Source: Cerrena zonata
Taxonomy: Eukaryota > Basidiomycota > Agaricomycetes > Polyporales > Cerrenaceae
Assembly (NCBI GenBank): GCA_038087015.1
Contig: JASBNA010000056.1
Span: 186,001-250,000 of the forward strand
Length of the DNA: 64,000 nt
Direction: 5' to 3'
In this document: piece after piece, positions 60,999-64,000 of the stretch
Layout: every line of letters begins with the position of its first letter
Numbering within the stretch: the first letter of the stretch is position 1
The notes under the pieces: generated by a model
Seen by the model: only the letters and a program-made list of their open reading frames with translations
Told to the model about the DNA's origin: nothing
Databases searched by the model: none
Made by a program: the position numbers and the translations under genes

Positions 60999-61025
60999 TG
61001 GTGTACGGGTGTGTGGTGTATGGGT
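60999..61025 (+). promoter_or_regulatory. Double Rap1-type / telomere-repeat-like site between RPN10 and the NBL1-like gene
   Basis: Two overlapping-phase motifs, GGTGTACGGGTGT followed by GGTGTATGGGTC, lie 19-45 bp upstream of the plus-strand ATG and about 165 bp upstream of RPN10. The first is a full Rap1 consensus match and also resembles the start of Candida telomeric repeats. It could serve both divergent genes. Confidence 0.55.
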
Positions 61026-61043
61026 CTTTTTTGTACTTGATCA

Positions 61044-61409
61044 ATGGAAAACTACTCTTTGAATCAAACAAACATCAATAGAACACTATTTACTCTTGAA
61101 GAAAGATATAGAATGGCAACGAAGCTTAGTAGGGAGGAGAAGAAGCGGCTAGTGGAGTACTTGAAGACCTTAAAGAGAATCAACGTGGCGGCGTTACAGA
61201 AACAGCTGGAGAAATGTGCTAGAAATTGTGAATCTAAAGTACTTCGAAGATTGAATGGAGTTAGTGTTACCTTAAGAAATGTTAAGGTGAAAGATGCATT
61301 AGAGGTAGAAAGGCACCATAGGCCACATATCCGTACATTGCTATCGGATATCGATAAACTACATAGGAATGAGTTGAAGTTACAAGCATCAGTTTATGAA
61401 CAAAAGTAA
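61044..61409 (+). CDS. Small helical protein, probable Nbl1/borealin N-terminal family member
   Basis: 121 codons, ATG at 61044; a second possible start is M24. Strongly basic and helical. Residues about 30-90 fit the borealin N-terminal pattern: a helix with LVEYLKTLKRINVAAL, then SKVLRRLNGVSVTLRNVKVK, resembling the RLNRIP...LR segment of borealin/Nbl1. Nbl1 holds the chromosomal passenger complex (Ipl1, Sli15, Bir1) together. In S. cerevisiae NBL1 lies directly beside RPN10, as this gene does, which supports the call; Nbl1 there is shorter (73 residues). Family similarity is weak, so the assignment remains tentative. A double Rap1-type motif ends 19 bp before the ATG. Confidence 0.5.
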   Translation: MENYSLNQTNINRTLFTLEERYRMATKLSREEKKRLVEYLKTLKRINVAALQKQLEKCARNCESKVLRRLNGVSVTLRNVKVKDALEVERHHRPHIRTLLSDIDKLHRNELKLQASVYEQK

Positions 61410-61562
61410 TTTACGAATAATGAATAGTACATTGTATAATAAATATATATTGATTTAAACTAAACAAATGAGATGTAGTGAAACTCACTTTATATAAAAA
61501 CAAAATGCAAGAAATAAATAATTAGAAAAGTCCGATAAAACAAATTTATAACCAGAAATAAA

Positions 61563-64000
61563 TTAAGCTTCTTCAGGAATATCTTCATGGAAGTATTTAC
61601 CTTCAGTGGTTGGTTTAATAATACCAGCTCTGATACAGAAATCACCAAATGGTTCACCATCATTTCTTTCTAAACTCCATCTTTTGAACATTGGTTTTAA
61701 GATGGATAAGATTTCATCTTCTTTAATTGAATATCTATATATTTTATTCAATCTTTCACCATGATGACCACCACCCAACATCAAATTATAAGCACCATAA
61801 GCTTTACCTACTAAAGCAACTTCTGCAACCCATGGTCTTGCACAACCATTTGGACAACCAGTCATTCTCATAACAATTGAATCATGTCTTAAACCATATT
61901 CTTCTAATGCTTCTTCTAATTTACTAATCAATTTTGGTAAATAACGTTCAGATTCAGCCATGGCCAAACCACAAGTTGGGAAAGCAACACAAGCAGCTGA
62001 TGATAATCTTAAAGCTGAAAAATTAGTATTATCTAATTTATATTCAGACATGATTGATTTAATATGTTCTAAATCTTCATCTTCAATATTAGAGATTAAT
62101 AAATGTTGATTACCAGTTAATCTAAATTCTCCTGATCTACCACCTTCTAAGTATTGACCAATTAATTTTAACCCAGTTTTTTGTGGTAATTCAGGAGTAT
62201 CTTCAATTCTACCATTTTCAATGAAAAATGTAAAATGATTTAATCCAAATTCATCTTTACACCAACCAAAGTAATCAACATTAGATTTAATTTCAAAAGG
62301 TTTTGGCTCTTCAAACTTAAATCCTAATAATTCTTCAGTTTTTTCTTTGAAAACTTCAACAGTTAAATCATCAATGGTATACTTCAATCTAGCATGTTTT
62401 CTATTAGTTCTATCACCAAAATCTCTTTGAACCAACATAATCTTTTCACAGGCTAAGTGAACCTTATCTTTTGGAACATAACCAAACATGGAACCAGTTC
62501 TTGGATAAGTCTTCTTATTGTTATGAGTAGAACCCATACCACCACCGGCAACTAAGTTAAATCCAATAACTTCATTTTCTTCAAGAATTGCAATTAAACC
62601 AATATCATGAGCATACACATCAACATCATTAAAAGGTGGAACGGTAATGACAACTTTGAATTTTCTTGGTAAATAAGTTGGACCATACATTGGCTCAACA
62701 TCTGCTAAAGCATTACCAGCAACCAAAGTCTTAGTCTTTTTGGGACCTTTCTTTCTAGTTTCCCAAGCATCACGATCACCAACTTTATCACTTTCATCTT
62801 CACCTTGTAACCAAATTTCATGATAGGCAGTAGTTTGAGGTAATAAATGTTCAGAAATATGAGCACCAATATCAGAAACTTGTTTATGAACAGTAGCATT
62901 ATGAGGTAACGCAGAAACCATAACATTTCTATTAACATCACCACATGCAGCCAAAGTATCCATTAAAGTAGAATTCATACCTCTAATAGCAGGTTTTAAA
63001 TCATGTTTAACAACACCATGTAATTGGAAAGTAGCTCTGGTAGTTAATTTCAAAGTACCATTACCTCTAGTATCAGCTAATTCATCCATTTTAAGATATT
63101 GTTTAGGAGTTGCAATACCACCTGGTAATCTAACACGAACCATAAAAGCATAAGCAGGTTCTAAACCTTGAGCTTTACGTTCTTCTCTAACATCACGATC
63201 ATCTTGCATATAAATACCGTGAAATTTAGTCAATTGTTGATCAACGGCTGAAATAGAACCAGTTGATTGGTCATTTAAGCCTTCAACAATAGTACCTCTT
63301 AAGAAATCAGATTGAATCTTCATATCTTCATTAGTCAAAGGTTTTGGTTCTTCAACACCTTCAACGTTATCAACACCTAAAGCTTTCCATAAATTACCTT
63401 CCCATTCTTTCAATCCGGTATTATAACCATCAGCATCTTGATCATCACCTAAACCTAATGGGATTAATTCAACACCACCGTAGAATTTTAATTTAGCATG
63501 TAAATCTTTACCTGGTTTATTATAATAATGTTTATCTTCCTTTCTTGGCCAATATTCAGAATCACCCAAACCGAAAACCGAAAATTTAATTGTAGACAAA
63601 TCAATATCAACAGAATTTTTCAAAGCATCCCAGAATTGTTTACCATTAGTTGGAAATTCACCTTGACCAGAAGTTGAAGTAACAAATACGATATTCGTTT
63701 CCAAAGGTAAATCCTCAATTGAGACATCATCCATTGATAAAACAACTGATTTTAAACCACGACCTAAAGCTTGTCTATTAATTTTTTTAGCAACAGATTC
63801 AGCATTACCACCATCAGAAGCAAAAGCGACAGTTAAAGGAGGACCAGATAAACCTTGTAATAATTTAGCAAAAGATTCATCGGCAATTTTATTTTGTTGT
63901 TTTTTAATTTCAGTATTAGCATTTGAAGTTAAATTTCTTGATAATAAAGGATTTTTGGAAGCTAATAAAGTCAATTTATTTTCACGATCCAAAAAGTCTT
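61563..64000 (-). CDS. MET5: Sulfite reductase beta subunit (hemoprotein), N-terminus beyond window
   Basis: Reads in from the right edge without a start codon; at least 812 residues are in the window. With the Met10 flavoprotein it reduces sulfite to sulfide for methionine and cysteine synthesis. The in-window part starts near a flavodoxin-like domain (VAFASDGGNAESVAKKI, then FVTSTSGQGEFPTNGKQFW and FGLGDSEYW). The ferredoxin-sulfite reductase repeats follow (LPGGIATPKQYLKMDELADT, TTRATFQLHGVVKHDL). The siroheme/4Fe-4S cysteines are present: ACVAFPTCGLAM (C-x5-C) and MTGCPNGCARPW (C-x3-C). Yeast Met5/Ecm17 is about 1440 residues, so roughly 600 lie outside. Frame intact. Confidence 0.95.
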   Translation of the reverse strand, partial: DFLDRENKLTLLASKNPLLSRNLTSNANTEIKKQQNKIADESFAKLLQGLSGPPLTVAFASDGGNAESVAKKINRQALGRGLKSVVLSMDDVSIEDLPLETNIVFVTSTSGQGEFPTNGKQFWDALKNSVDIDLSTIKFSVFGLGDSEYWPRKEDKHYYNKPGKDLHAKLKFYGGVELIPLGLGDDQDADGYNTGLKEWEGNLWKALGVDNVEGVEEPKPLTNEDMKIQSDFLRGTIVEGLNDQSTGSISAVDQQLTKFHGIYMQDDRDVREERKAQGLEPAYAFMVRVRLPGGIATPKQYLKMDELADTRGNGTLKLTTRATFQLHGVVKHDLKPAIRGMNSTLMDTLAACGDVNRNVMVSALPHNATVHKQVSDIGAHISEHLLPQTTAYHEIWLQGEDESDKVGDRDAWETRKKGPKKTKTLVAGNALADVEPMYGPTYLPRKFKVVITVPPFNDVDVYAHDIGLIAILEENEVIGFNLVAGGGMGSTHNNKKTYPRTGSMFGYVPKDKVHLACEKIMLVQRDFGDRTNRKHARLKYTIDDLTVEVFKEKTEELLGFKFEEPKPFEIKSNVDYFGWCKDEFGLNHFTFFIENGRIEDTPELPQKTGLKLIGQYLEGGRSGEFRLTGNQHLLISNIEDEDLEHIKSIMSEYKLDNTNFSALRLSSAACVAFPTCGLAMAESERYLPKLISKLEEALEEYGLRHDSIVMRMTGCPNGCARPWVAEVALVGKAYGAYNLMLGGGHHGERLNKIYRYSIKEDEILSILKPMFKRWSLERNDGEPFGDFCIRAGIIKPTTEGKYFHEDIPEEA

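Noticed and set aside
1..64000. CRISPR arrays, bacterial-type operons or ribosome binding sites
   Set aside because: The window is eukaryotic nuclear DNA, and none of the tandem repeats has the spacer structure of CRISPR.

Overview
The window is yeast nuclear DNA: AT-rich, densely packed, apparently intronless genes 100-1000 bp apart with poly(dA/dT) promoters. Gene content (PMT4, HIR3, RAD4, RPN10, SGM1, a TSC1/hamartin homologue) fits Saccharomycotina, most likely the CUG-Ser ('CTG') clade. FUM1 has no in-frame CTG among its 488 codons, and in-frame CTGs in RAD4 sit in its hydrophilic acidic tail, where Ser fits better than Leu. Species cannot be named. Residues quoted here use the standard code, so CTG-encoded 'Leu' may be Ser.

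Layout. 1-2572: importin-7/8 type NMD5, cut at the left edge. 2962-3032: tRNA-Gly(CCC). 3.0-7.1 kb: retroelement-derived region with a Gag/LINE-ORF1-like zinc-knuckle gene and no reverse transcriptase. 7181-9214: first copy of an unusual nuclease-fold plus protein-kinase-like fusion. 9.7-26.6 kb: a minus-strand run of UTP9, SGM1, a C2H2 factor, ABD1, FSH1, RIT1, SPT2, FUM1 and a probable mitochondrial protein. 26.8-37.3 kb, plus strand: RAD4, a PQ-loop protein, HIR3. 37.4-40.3 kb, minus: an unrecognised protein and a Nudix hydrolase. 41.0-48.6 kb, plus: TSC1, PMT4, PPX1; then IPA1/UBE3D-like, minus. 50.4-53.0 kb: a convergent pair of TB2/DP1/HVA22-like paralogues. 53.9-56.1 kb: second copy of the nuclease-kinase gene. 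57.3-64 kb: CSM3, a GAF protein, RPN10, a small NBL1/borealin-like gene, and MET5 cut at the right edge.

Two themes stand out. First, two copies of a gene joining an N-terminal repeat header, a PD-(D/E)XK nuclease-fold domain and a kinase-like domain lie about 45 kb apart in the same orientation. One has an intact frame but has lost the nuclease E-x-K; the other keeps E-x-K but has a one-base frameshift in the kinase part. They share a 73-bp upstream element better conserved than their proteins. Second, at least eight otherwise well-conserved genes are split by single-base indels, mostly one base missing from a short homopolymer. This looks more like a consensus-sequence error pattern than mass pseudogenisation. 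The split genes are listed here as single loci.

The core genes cover chromatin (HIR3, SPT2), DNA repair and fork protection (RAD4, CSM3), rRNA, mRNA and tRNA processing or modification (UTP9, ABD1, IPA1, RIT1), secretion and glycosylation (SGM1, PMT4), proteasome (RPN10), and metabolism (FUM1, MET5, PPX1). Many are orthologues of S. cerevisiae genes clustered at YJR132-143, YHR196-201 and YER161-162, consistent with a conserved ancestral, pre-duplication block.
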